A stretch of 7,912 nt of DNA, from NCBI GenBank assembly GCA_002780065.1, contig PEWQ01000036.1:1-7912 (forward strand), in the 5' to 3' direction. Under the pieces are notes generated by a model. It was not told where the DNA came from and did not search any database. It saw only the letters and a list, made by a program, of their open reading frames with translations. Made by a program: the position numbers and the translations under genes. Source of the stretch: Candidatus Hydrogenedentes bacterium CG07_land_8_20_14_0_80_42_17. Lineage in GTDB: Bacteria > UBA8481. This document shows, piece by piece, positions 1 through 5,045 of the stretch; the stretch's first letter is position 1; the number at the start of each line of letters is the position of its first letter.

Positions 1-78
1 GGAAATTGCAAATTGGAAAGTGCAAATTGAAATTGCAAATTGGAAAGTGCAAATTGAAAAGTGCAAATTGAAAATTTT
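1..78. repeat. Tandem AT-rich repeat (27-bp unit)
   Basis: A 27-bp unit occupies 3-29 and is repeated exactly at 30-56. The last 13 bases of the unit (AAAGTGCAAATTG) appear a third time at 58-70. All copies are variations on the words AAATTGCAAATTGG and AAAGTGCAAATTG. From about 79 to 102 the DNA turns into the complementary words (TTTTCCAATTTTC, TTTTTCAATT), so the block can partly fold back. The array may continue to the left of the window. A related block in opposite orientation lies at 4886-4924. No spacers are present, so it is not a CRISPR array. Confidence 0.85.
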
Positions 79-145
79 ATTTTTCCAATTTTCATTTTTC
101 AATTATTTCACACGTTTTTTGCGAGAGGGAAAATTGCATCTCATC

Positions 146-231
146 TGGAGGCACGTGCGAGGGCGTCCATTGACGCCCTCACACGTGCACGATAGGCAAG
201 CATTGCCAACGCAGGATAAAGCCTGCGGCTA
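146..231. repeat. Hairpin-rich intergenic repeat, copy 1 (TGGAGGCACGTGC family)
   Basis: The element starts with TGGAGGCACGTGC (146-158). A strong hairpin spans 151-188: nine pairs (159-167 with 172-180, loop CATT) are extended by seven more outer pairs (151-157 with 182-188) after one mismatch. Two small hairpins follow: GGCAA/TTGCC at 195-207, and CGCAGG/CCTGCG at 210-227 with a six-base loop. The same 13-base opening recurs exactly at 3699-3711 and with one change at 3746-3758. I see no coding signal here. From general knowledge, intergenic hairpins ending in words such as GCCTGCGGCTACC are common in uncultured bacterial genomes; their function is unknown. Confidence 0.75.
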
Positions 232-251
232 CCGTTAGAATGAATTGCAAG

Positions 252-270
252 CACAGGCGTGGTGCCTGTG
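252..270. repeat. Hairpin downstream of the sugar operon
   Basis: CACAGGC (252-258) and GCCTGTG (264-270) form a perfect seven-pair stem with a five-base loop. It lies about 50 bases beyond the stop codon of the last operon gene, which is read leftwards toward it. Read on the minus strand the stem is not followed by a clear T-run (CTTGCAATTC follows). It could weakly terminate the operon, but it fits better as another member of the intergenic hairpin repeats in this region. Confidence 0.5.
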
Positions 271-321
271 ACTCCAGAGCATATATTGATATGGTGTAAA
301 TTCTGCGAAAGTGTCAAAGCC

Positions 322-1065
322 TCAATATGATATCTTTTTTAATCTTTCTCTAAGAGCGGCAATTCTCCGCTTTGATAAATCAGTTCCGACAGTTTCGCAA
401 AATAATATTTCTGTCTCAAGCGCTGATTGCACAGAAGATTTTAAGTCTTTTATTTTCGAAGAGAAGGCAAAGTTCCGAGTATTTACAAAATCCGGTGCAA
501 TCTTCTCTACGACTTTATCGACGTTTGACGGCTCGATACTCCCGCCAATCGAAGTATGATAACCTAAAGCCTTCGCCGATTTCACAACTCTCGAAGAAGC
601 ATTTATGACCGTCATATTATCAGGAGAGCGCCCCATGGATTTAGAGAGATCGCCTCTTCCTACCGTAATCTGAGATAATCTTCGATTCTCATCAGCAGAG
701 AGTATTTCTGAAAGATGCTTCACTGCGCTCTTAGTCTCGATGTTAATTCCAAGAAAAACTTTTTTTGCTCCAAATACCTCTTCAACACCTTTGAGATAAT
801 CATGAAGCGCATAACTCGATTCTATCATCGGCGCAATGAAATGCGAAATTCCGATCTCGCGCGAAAAAAGCAGATCACCGCGCGCACAAGGTCCTCCGAC
901 CTTCAACTCGATATCAATAATTTTATTTAGCTCGCGATAAATCTTTGCAACGTCCGATTGAATAAGCCCTTCATCTTCAGTTGAGATCTTCATCATTACA
1001 CAACCGCGCTCTCGCACTAAACTCTCAAGAGCTTTTTTGAAAACAGAAATATTTTTCTTCTTCAT
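322..1065 (-). CDS. HpcH/HpaI-family aldolase (citrate lyase-like TIM barrel)
   Basis: Predicted 247-aa cytoplasmic aldolase of the HpcH/HpaI and citrate-lyase-beta superfamily. These metal-dependent TIM-barrel enzymes make or break C-C bonds between pyruvate or acetyl-CoA-type donors and aldehydes. Visible family motifs are LKVGG (54-58), APMIESSYAL (78-87), NIET with E110 and VGRGDLS with D139. E110 and D139 match the Glu and Asp that hold the divalent metal in this fold. TSIGGSIEPSN (171-181) is the late barrel motif. The start at 1065 is preferred over the longer frame from 1095 because GGAGGT lies nine bases upstream (minus strand, 1080-1075) and because it gives an ATGA overlap with the preceding gene. 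It is the last of four coupled sugar genes. An aldol condensation on a deacylated or acylated amino sugar would fit, but the substrate is unknown. Confidence 0.85.
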   Translation of the reverse strand: MKKKNISVFKKALESLVRERGCVMMKISTEDEGLIQSDVAKIYRELNKIIDIELKVGGPCARGDLLFSREIGISHFIAPMIESSYALHDYLKGVEEVFGAKKVFLGINIETKSAVKHLSEILSADENRRLSQITVGRGDLSKSMGRSPDNMTVINASSRVVKSAKALGYHTSIGGSIEPSNVDKVVEKIAPDFVNTRNFAFSSKIKDLKSSVQSALETEILFCETVGTDLSKRRIAALRERLKKISY

Positions 1066-2081
1066 CTGCCCATTACCTCCATGATAGCTCCGCATATCCG
1101 GTCAACTCCTTTTCCATCAATAAGCCTTTCCAATGCGCGTGACATAGCTTTTCTCTTCTCCTCAGATTCCAAGCTCCTAACAATCGGCGTAAGATTCAGA
1201 ATCGGATTATTCGAAGAAAGCCCAATGTTGATTATCCCTCCTATCGCTTCGAACTTGGGAAGGTTCTTCAATTGTGCAATATTTTGGCAGACAACAATAC
1301 TCGGAAGTCCGAGAAAAGCCGCCTCAAATAAAGTTATTCCTCCGGAAATTATTCCGAGCTGAGCCTTTCGCATTCTCTCAAAAAGATTCTTCGGAGATTC
1401 GACAATATCGAATGTTCTCGCAGAATTTAAAAGAGCTTCATTTAATTTTGCAGACGGTGCGAAATCAGGTCCTAAAATCAGTTCGACTTCAACATCCGTT
1501 GATAAGTTCGAAAGACCTGCTACAACTTTAGGAGTCACGCCTGACGGATCACTGCCTCCGCAAGAAACAATTATCCGCTGTATAAACTTTTCGTCCCGAC
1601 GAATTTTTTTCGCGGCGCGGCACTCCTTCGAGATCACAGCGTAGTCTTCACCAAGAAGATACCGTGTATTCGTCTCTAATTTTTTCGGGTTCTTCTCTTC
1701 GCTCAAATTCGCATCGACAACAATATCCGCAAGGTATCTTCCTTCGCCTAAATCGTCAAAAGAGACAACATAAATTCCATATTTTTTTAGAGCCGCGATA
1801 AGTTCATGACTAGTAGATCTAATATCAAAAACTACCAGAGTCGGGCAAACTGAAAGGATAGCTTCAATTTCAGTTTCAAGTTGATTTTCAGCTTCTCCAT
1901 TAAATTTTACAATTTCGAATTCAGAATCTTTCAAAAGTTCTATAACTTTCGAGTCATTCTTCGTCACGAAAACCGGTGTGAAGTCAAGATTCTTTATCTC
2001 ATCCGCAAGAGCGCGAGTTCTAGAAAAATGTCCGATTCCTATCTCTTTATTCGCATCAACCCTAAAAACAGCTTTCGTCAT
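1062..2081 (-). CDS. pseG: PseG/SpsG-type UDP-sugar hydrolase
   Basis: Predicted 339-aa GT-B-fold hydrolase of the PseG/SpsG family. The reference enzyme PseG removes UDP from UDP-2,4-diacetamido-2,4,6-trideoxy-L-altrose in pseudaminic acid synthesis. The N-terminus carries the family signature FRVDANKEIGIGH, with H18 at the position of the catalytic His of PseG. SFDDLGEGRYLADIVVDAN lies near the middle, SCGGSDPSG opens the C-terminal nucleotide-binding half, and ISGGITLFEAAFLGLPS matches the UDP-binding loop region. Its ATG overlaps the stop codon of the spsF-like gene by four bases, and its own stop overlaps the aldolase start in the same way. Only a weak GGAA stands as ribosome site, consistent with translational coupling. 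The family call is firm. The exact UDP-sugar is not, because the neighbours (WbpD-like transferase, aldolase) differ from a standard pse operon. Confidence 0.85.
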   Translation of the reverse strand: MTKAVFRVDANKEIGIGHFSRTRALADEIKNLDFTPVFVTKNDSKVIELLKDSEFEIVKFNGEAENQLETEIEAILSVCPTLVVFDIRSTSHELIAALKKYGIYVVSFDDLGEGRYLADIVVDANLSEEKNPKKLETNTRYLLGEDYAVISKECRAAKKIRRDEKFIQRIIVSCGGSDPSGVTPKVVAGLSNLSTDVEVELILGPDFAPSAKLNEALLNSARTFDIVESPKNLFERMRKAQLGIISGGITLFEAAFLGLPSIVVCQNIAQLKNLPKFEAIGGIINIGLSSNNPILNLTPIVRSLESEEKRKAMSRALERLIDGKGVDRICGAIMEVMGR

Positions 2082-2743
2082 TGCTTATTTCCAAGAAACG
2101 AAATTACTGATTCCAGCGAAGGAAAATCGCCCAACGCAGAAAAAATTTTTCTGAACTGATCGAGGTCTTCTTCGGTATCGGCAGTCAAGCGCGGCTGAGA
2201 TTCAAAGAATGGAGCATCGACATAGAGAAGATCAAAGCGCTTCGGATATCGATAGATGTAAGGCATCACATGCTCACGGTCGCTCTTATCAACCGCTTCG
2301 GCGGAGGCGGTAAGAAGTATATCACTGTGAGCTCCTTCCGCTCCTGTGCCGAGCGGAAAGCTTCTGGTGCAGCAACTTTTATGACTTCTCAATGTCTCAG
2401 CTACACCGCAAATTGCCCGAGAGTCAACTAACGGATCGTCGCCGCAGATGCGAATGAATTTTTTAACGTTAAATTTTTTCACAGTTCCTGCAAATCGTTC
2501 AAGCACATCCTCTTCGCTTCCTCTAAAAATCTTCCATCCGCGTTTTTTGCCCAGAGCCTCCAGCACATCGTCGCGATTAGAATCAGGCAGTGCCATAATT
2601 TTTATTCCGTCAAAAATTTTCTCGAGTCGAAACATAACTCGTTCCATGAAAGGCTTGCCATTAATATCCGCCATTGATTTTCCAGGCCTACGCGTCGAAC
2701 CCATTCTTGCCTGAAGAATAAGATGAATTGAGTCAGTATTCAT
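2078..2743 (-). CDS. spsF: SpsF-type cytidylyltransferase
   Basis: Predicted 221-aa nucleotidyltransferase of the SpsF / CMP-Kdo synthetase-like group, which activates acidic sugars with CTP. The N-terminal nucleotide-binding motif [15 protein letters not shown] (8-22) is the hallmark of SpsF proteins. ICGDDPLVD (99-107) holds the metal-binding aspartates, REHVMPYIY (156-164) and [10 protein letters not shown] (185-194) are the conserved C-terminal motifs. The open frame extends 74 codons further upstream, but that part lies antiparallel-frame inside the acetyltransferase gene and lacks family resemblance. The ATG at 2743 places the signature at the N-terminus and overlaps the upstream stop as ATGA. 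No Shine-Dalgarno sequence precedes it, so translation probably depends on coupling. The expected product is a CMP-activated sugar acid made by this operon. Confidence 0.87.
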   Translation of the reverse strand: MNTDSIHLILQARMGSTRRPGKSMADINGKPFMERVMFRLEKIFDGIKIMALPDSNRDDVLEALGKKRGWKIFRGSEEDVLERFAGTVKKFNVKKFIRICGDDPLVDSRAICGVAETLRSHKSCCTRSFPLGTGAEGAHSDILLTASAEAVDKSDREHVMPYIYRYPKRFDLLYVDAPFFESQPRLTADTEEDLDQFRKIFSALGDFPSLESVISFLGNKQ

Positions 2744-3315
2744 TTCAAAGAAATCAGCTTGCCGTTCGTCAAGGTATATGAAGTTCCACATCGTTGACAG
2801 AATGCATTCGGAGCTGTGCGCAATTCCTTCAGCAGTTCTCCGCATGCGCACGCGTAACCGAATAACTTTGCAGGAACTCCCGCGACAATTGTATAAGGAG
2901 AAACGTCTTTTGTGACGACGGCACCTGCGGCTACGAAGCAGTATTCGCCAAGTGTGACTCCGCAAACGATGGTGGAATTTGCGCCGATAGTTGAGCCTTT
3001 TTTTACAAGTATATTTTTGAACTCGTCTTTTCGTTCTACCATTGCCCTCGGATTAATTACATTCGTAAAGACGCACGAAGGCCCGCAAAAAACCCCTTCC
3101 TCCAAAGTCACTCCCATATAAACGGAAACATTGTTCTGAATTTTGCATCTGTCTCCTATAACAACATTTCGGTCAACATATACGTTCTGACCTAAAATGC
3201 AGTTTTTGCCAATGTTCGCGCCCTGCATTATATGGCAGAAATGCCAGACACGAGTTCCTTCACCAATCGAAGCGCCCTCGTCCACAATAGATGTTGGATG
3301 CACATAAGCTGACAT
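2740..3315 (-). CDS. WbpD/WlbB-like sugar N-acetyltransferase with C-terminal Cys ribbon
   Basis: Predicted 191-aa trimeric left-handed beta-helix acyltransferase using acetyl-CoA. The hexapeptide pattern runs through most of the protein ([49 protein letters not shown]). [10 protein letters not shown] (82-91) matches the conserved FTN segment of WbpD/WlbB, which acetylate the 3-amino group of a UDP-2-acetamido-3-amino glucuronate. [17 protein letters not shown] is the usual end of the helix. A tail of about 40 residues then carries CxC (156, 158) and CxxCG (173, 176), a likely zinc ribbon. AAGGAG stands seven bases before the ATG (3328-3323), the best ribosome site in the operon, so this is probably its first strongly translated gene. 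The substrate is inferred; related QdtC/FdtC/PglD-type activities cannot be excluded. Confidence 0.87.
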   Translation of the reverse strand: MSAYVHPTSIVDEGASIGEGTRVWHFCHIMQGANIGKNCILGQNVYVDRNVVIGDRCKIQNNVSVYMGVTLEEGVFCGPSCVFTNVINPRAMVERKDEFKNILVKKGSTIGANSTIVCGVTLGEYCFVAAGAVVTKDVSPYTIVAGVPAKLFGYACACGELLKELRTAPNAFCQRCGTSYTLTNGKLISLK

Positions 3316-3333
3316 AATTGTTCTCCTTATATC

Positions 3334-3356
3334 ATCGGCTTAAAGCTGATTTTTTT
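3334..3356 (+). terminator. Possible terminator-like hairpin, plus strand
   Basis: ATCGGC (3334-3339) pairs with GCTGAT (3345-3350) around loop TTAAA, including one G-T wobble, and seven T follow on the plus strand. This is the shape of a weak rho-independent terminator, but no plus-strand gene ends here. It would act against antisense transcription entering the sugar operon. It sits between the small ORF (stop at 3358) and the acetyltransferase start. On the operon strand the A-run precedes the stem, so it would not stop operon transcription. Confidence 0.3.
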
Positions 3357-3357
3357 C

Positions 3358-3636
3358 CTAAACAAAATTAGACATTTCCAATAATTTCTGCTCATGTTTT
3401 TCTAATACGGAGGAATCGCAGTCTGCCGCAATATCTGTGACGATACCGTCATAAGCAAGTAATTTTAAAGCCAGATACGGTTTTAATTCTCGAACCCTTC
3501 CGAACAAATCAAAATCATTGAAAAGATTTCGAAGGAGAGAATCAAACTCCTGCTCTGAGTCCAACAAATTCTCGACATCTTCCAATGCTCGTGAAAAATC
3601 ATCGGCGCCTGCATTTTTCGGCAACTTAATTTTCAT
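3358..3636 (-). CDS. Small hypothetical protein upstream of sugar operon
   Basis: I do not recognise this 92-residue product. It is acidic in its first half (clusters such as ALEDVENLLDSEQEFDSLL), looks largely helical, and has no signal peptide or membrane segment. Starts are ambiguous: ATG at 3636, ATG at 3648 or TTG at 3666; none has a Shine-Dalgarno sequence, and an in-frame stop lies directly before the TTG. 3636 is chosen because the extra residues at the longer starts are a hydrophobic stretch without ribosome site. It points the same way as the acetyltransferase, 42 bases upstream of it, so it may be the first gene of the operon or the surviving 3' end of a gene broken where the repeat zone begins. 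It may also not be expressed. Confidence 0.45.
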   Translation of the reverse strand: MKIKLPKNAGADDFSRALEDVENLLDSEQEFDSLLRNLFNDFDLFGRVRELKPYLALKLLAYDGIVTDIAADCDSSVLEKHEQKLLEMSNFV

Positions 3637-3698
3637 TAAAAGAATCATAAGTAATAGCCGGAACAATCACAATCAAAAAAAAAGGAGGCTAAATTTTG

Positions 3699-3797
3699 TG
3701 GAGGCACGTGCAACTTGCACGAGCAGAATAGGTATGATAAATTCGTGGAGACACGTGCAGAATAAGCATGCTTTGCAAAGGACTGGACAATAGTCCT
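3699..3797. repeat. Hairpin-rich intergenic repeats, copies 2 and 3 (TGGAGGCACGTGC family)
   Basis: TGGAGGCACGTGC at 3699-3711 is identical to the opening of the element at 146. A second copy with one change (TGGAGACACGTGC) is at 3746-3758. Copy 2 contains a seven-pair palindrome around one base (CGTGCAA, C, TTGCACG; 3707-3721). After copy 3, AGGACT (3779-3784) pairs with AGTCCT (3792-3797) across a seven-base loop, occupying a place like that of the CGCAGG/CCTGCG hairpin in copy 1. The outer word is conserved while the stem sequences differ and still pair. Confidence 0.7.
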
Positions 3798-3822
3798 GAC
3801 AAAACGACCGATCATATTGGCT

Positions 3823-3966
3823 ATGATGAGTAGGTGTTACTTCAATAAACTAATGTATCAACCCTTATCAGGGCTGACCGCATTGGGCCTTTGTACATTC
3901 ATTGGTGGTTTTCGTCTACCCCCAGCGGTGTTTGAAGAGTTAGCTGAATTAATGAGTGATTTGTAG
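3823..3966 (+). CDS. Doubtful 47-aa ORF, possibly a gene remnant
   Basis: The frame opens at tandem ATGs (3823, 3826) and ends in TAG at 3964-3966. The product is a hydrophobic middle (LTALGLCTFIGGF) followed by an acidic helix-like tail (PPAVFEELAELMSDL). No Shine-Dalgarno sequence is visible, and the frame is open back to a stop at about 3762. Its stop codon is formed by the first bases of a GTAGGGGC-type repeat. I do not recognise the protein. It may be the end of a decayed gene or chance. Confidence 0.15.
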   Translation: MMSRCYFNKLMYQPLSGLTALGLCTFIGGFRLPPAVFEELAELMSDL

Positions 3967-3990
3967 GGGCAGACCTACGTGTCTGCCCTT
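3963..3990. repeat. GTAGGGGC-type intergenic hairpin
   Basis: GGGCAGAC (3967-3974) and GTCTGCCC (3981-3988) form a perfect eight-pair stem with a six-base loop. Preceded by TGTAG, it follows the pattern GTAGGGGC-stem-loop-stem-GCCC, which I recall as a dispersed intergenic repeat in several bacterial groups with variable stem sequence. There is no T-run, so it is a poor terminator. Confidence 0.65.
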
Positions 3991-4153
3991 GAAAGAATCA
4001 GCGAACGGAATTTAGAGAGTCTGCCGATTCCGTAAACGCCGCAGTTTTTTGATGCCGCTCGGAATCTCAATAGCATTGGATATTTCTATTGGTTTTGTTT
4101 TCTCACTTATGAAATATGAACCAATAATAAATATAAAAAAATAATTTGTGTTT

Positions 4154-4182
4154 TTTAGTGTTCATTCGTGGTTAAATTTTTT
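4154..4182. repeat. TTCATTCGTGGTTA-type dispersed repeat
   Basis: The word GTGTTCATTCGTGGTTAAA, flanked by T-runs, resembles a dispersed intergenic repeat that I recall from many uncultured-bacterium genomes (TTAACCACGAATGAACAC on the other strand). Only one copy occurs in this window, so the repeat status rests on memory. Confidence 0.4.
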
Positions 4183-4343
4183 TGAGTTTTAATTTTCCTG
4201 TCTCGTATTCACATATCCAAAACCATTCGTTCATCATGATAGATGCTCATAATTAACTACCTTACGAAATAGATTTATGATAATGATATGATTAATGAGC
4301 ATGAATTTATTTCAGTCCGCCGCGAAGCGGTTTAGTTCAACAA

Positions 4344-4421
4344 GTTCTATCCGAACCCGTCATAACATCTTGCTCTCGATAAATTCCAATCTCTCTCAAT
4401 CATGCCGGCTTCGGATAGAAC
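4344..4421. repeat. Large imperfect inverted repeat (18 of 20 positions paired)
   Basis: GTTCTATCCGAA (4344-4355) is the exact reverse complement of TTCGGATAGAAC (4410-4421). After one mismatch the pairing continues inward with CCG (4357-4359 with 4406-4408), and after another with CAT (4361-4363 with 4402-4404). This gives 18 pairs over 20 positions around a 38-base loop. A short CCGC/GCGG hairpin (4320-4330) lies just before it. The structure ends 29 bases before the 32-aa ORF and could be a leader RNA structure for the two small genes, a protein-binding site or the relic of a small mobile element. Confidence 0.7.
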
Positions 4422-4450
4422 CTTATTCAAGAGGCATGCGAGATGACGAA

Positions 4451-4549
4451 ATGAATCCACTTGCACAAAATCTCGCTCAATTTCATCGGCAACTGTGGGA
4501 ATGCGAGATCGTATTGACGACCGGCAGATGCTTCATGTATCAATCGTGA
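4451..4549 (+). CDS. Possible 32-aa ORF before membrane protein
   Basis: A short frame encoding 32 residues, rich in polar and aromatic residues with two cysteines (segments such as LAQFHRQLWECEI). Family unrecognised; no membrane segment. Evidence for expression is modest: codon choice resembles coding DNA and the stop codon TGA (4547-4549) overlaps the first base of the strong AAGGAG ribosome site of the next gene, an arrangement typical of coupled small genes. The start is uncertain: ATG 4436 is in frame but its AAGAGG lies only one base away, and ATG 4451 has only a weak GAG upstream. The frame is open further back to 4295, through the inverted repeat, but that part is serine-rich and unconvincing. 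Confidence 0.35.
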   Translation: MNPLAQNLAQFHRQLWECEIVLTTGRCFMYQS

Positions 4550-4554
4550 AGGAG
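4549..4554 (+). promoter_or_regulatory. Shine-Dalgarno site of small membrane protein
   Basis: AAGGAG lies eight bases before the ATG at 4563. It overlaps the stop codon of the preceding small frame and is the main support for the membrane-protein gene being translated. Confidence 0.65.
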
Positions 4555-4562
4555 AAAACGAT

Positions 4563-4814
4563 ATGAAACCTCTTTCCATTTGCGCGATTGCCGCCTTATT
4601 CCTGTTCACCGCTACGCAATCATACGTCAGCTCGTTTGAGGGTTGGGGCGCATGGGCTATGGCGCCACTGATCGCAGTTCCACTGGCGTTCTCCGGCGGC
4701 GTTCTTCTTGGCGGCATCATTCACTTTATCCGGCATCGCAAACCGCTGGCGATTCTTTGGGCGGTCATCGGCGGTTTACCCGTGGGCTGGCTGATGATCA
4801 GGATAATGTATTGA
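4563..4814 (+). CDS. Small three-helix membrane protein, hypothetical
   Basis: An 83-aa very hydrophobic protein of unknown family. An N-terminal hydrophobic stretch (about 5-17) could be a first helix or an uncleaved signal. A second segment covers about 29-57 (rich in Ala, Leu, Gly, including the FSGGVLLGG turn). A short basic loop HFIRHRK follows, then a third helix (about 62-80) ending in IRIMY. The basic loop suggests that side faces the cytoplasm. A good AAGGAG stands eight bases upstream. The gene is visibly richer in G and C than the DNA around it, which may mean a different history. It converges on the pullulanase gene. No function can be proposed beyond a small inner-membrane protein. 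Confidence 0.65.
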   Translation: MKPLSICAIAALFLFTATQSYVSSFEGWGAWAMAPLIAVPLAFSGGVLLGGIIHFIRHRKPLAILWAVIGGLPVGWLMIRIMY

Positions 4815-4885
4815 CGACGCTTTCGATTCTTATTGCGGCCATTCTTCGCATTTGGCGGACTGACAGTGAACGGTTACGAAAAATA

Positions 4886-4924
4886 AAATTTTCAATTTGC
4901 AATTTCCAATTTGCACTTTCAAAT
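4886..4924. repeat. AT-rich repeat, inverted relative to the left-edge array
   Basis: Read on the minus strand this block contains GAAAGTGCAAATTGG, AAATTGCAAATTG and GAAAATTT in the same order as the array at 1-78, so it is a shorter copy in opposite orientation about 4.8 kb away. It lies in the space between the two convergent genes. No coding function is visible. Confidence 0.8.
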
Positions 4925-4956
4925 ATAATAACATACCAGCAATCTGTTAACATTAA

Positions 4957-4989
4957 GAGATTGCTTCGCACCTTCGGTGCTTACAATAA
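4957..4989. repeat. GATTGCTTCGCACC hairpin repeat
   Basis: GCACC (4968-4972) and GGTGC (4976-4980) pair around TTC, enclosed by outer ATTG/CAAT pairing. I recall AGATTGCTTCG...CAAT(A/G)AC elements as dispersed intergenic repeats in diverse bacterial genomes. The rest of 4815-5045 shows no gene, and no clear terminator was found for either of the two convergent genes; this hairpin lacks a T-run on both strands. Confidence 0.5.
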
Positions 4990-5045
4990 CAAAATACAAC
5001 TTTTTGGTCAGCCATGCGGCGCCTGCGCTTCAATGAATAGAAAAG

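Larger units (their letters stand above)
3667..4435. other. Gene-poor, repeat-rich intergenic zone
   Basis: This stretch of about 770 bases contains no convincing intact gene. It holds two TGGAGGCACGTGC-type repeats, a GTAGGGGC-type hairpin, an inverted repeat TATTGGTT/AACCAATA (4087-4094 and 4119-4126), a TTCATTCGTGGTTA-type repeat, and a large imperfect hairpin at 4344-4421. Two short open stretches might be gene remnants: a plus-strand frame at 3823-3966, and a minus-strand frame ending at 4012 without an ATG. The composition is strongly AT-rich from about 4080 to 4310. Confidence 0.7.

Noticed and set aside
3-70. Tandem repeat as a CRISPR array
   Set aside because: The units abut with no unique spacers, and there is no cas gene in the window.
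20-238. Plus-strand 72-aa frame over the left-edge repeats
   Set aside because: It translates the tandem repeat and the hairpin element, with no ribosome site or protein-like composition.
2744-2965. N-terminal extension of the cytidylyltransferase
   Set aside because: The open frame continues upstream but is Arg/Cys-rich, lies inside the acetyltransferase gene and would push the SpsF signature away from the N-terminus.
4311-4421. Integron attC recombination site
   Set aside because: The CCGC/GCGG hairpin and TTTAGTTCAA words look superficially like attC, but no paired RYYYAAC and GTTRRRY core sites are present, the arms around the small hairpin do not pair, and no integrase is in the window.
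4427-4720. Minus-strand frame opposite the small membrane protein
   Set aside because: It is antisense to a gene with a strong Shine-Dalgarno sequence and encodes a low-complexity Pro/Ala/Ser-rich product without recognisable features.
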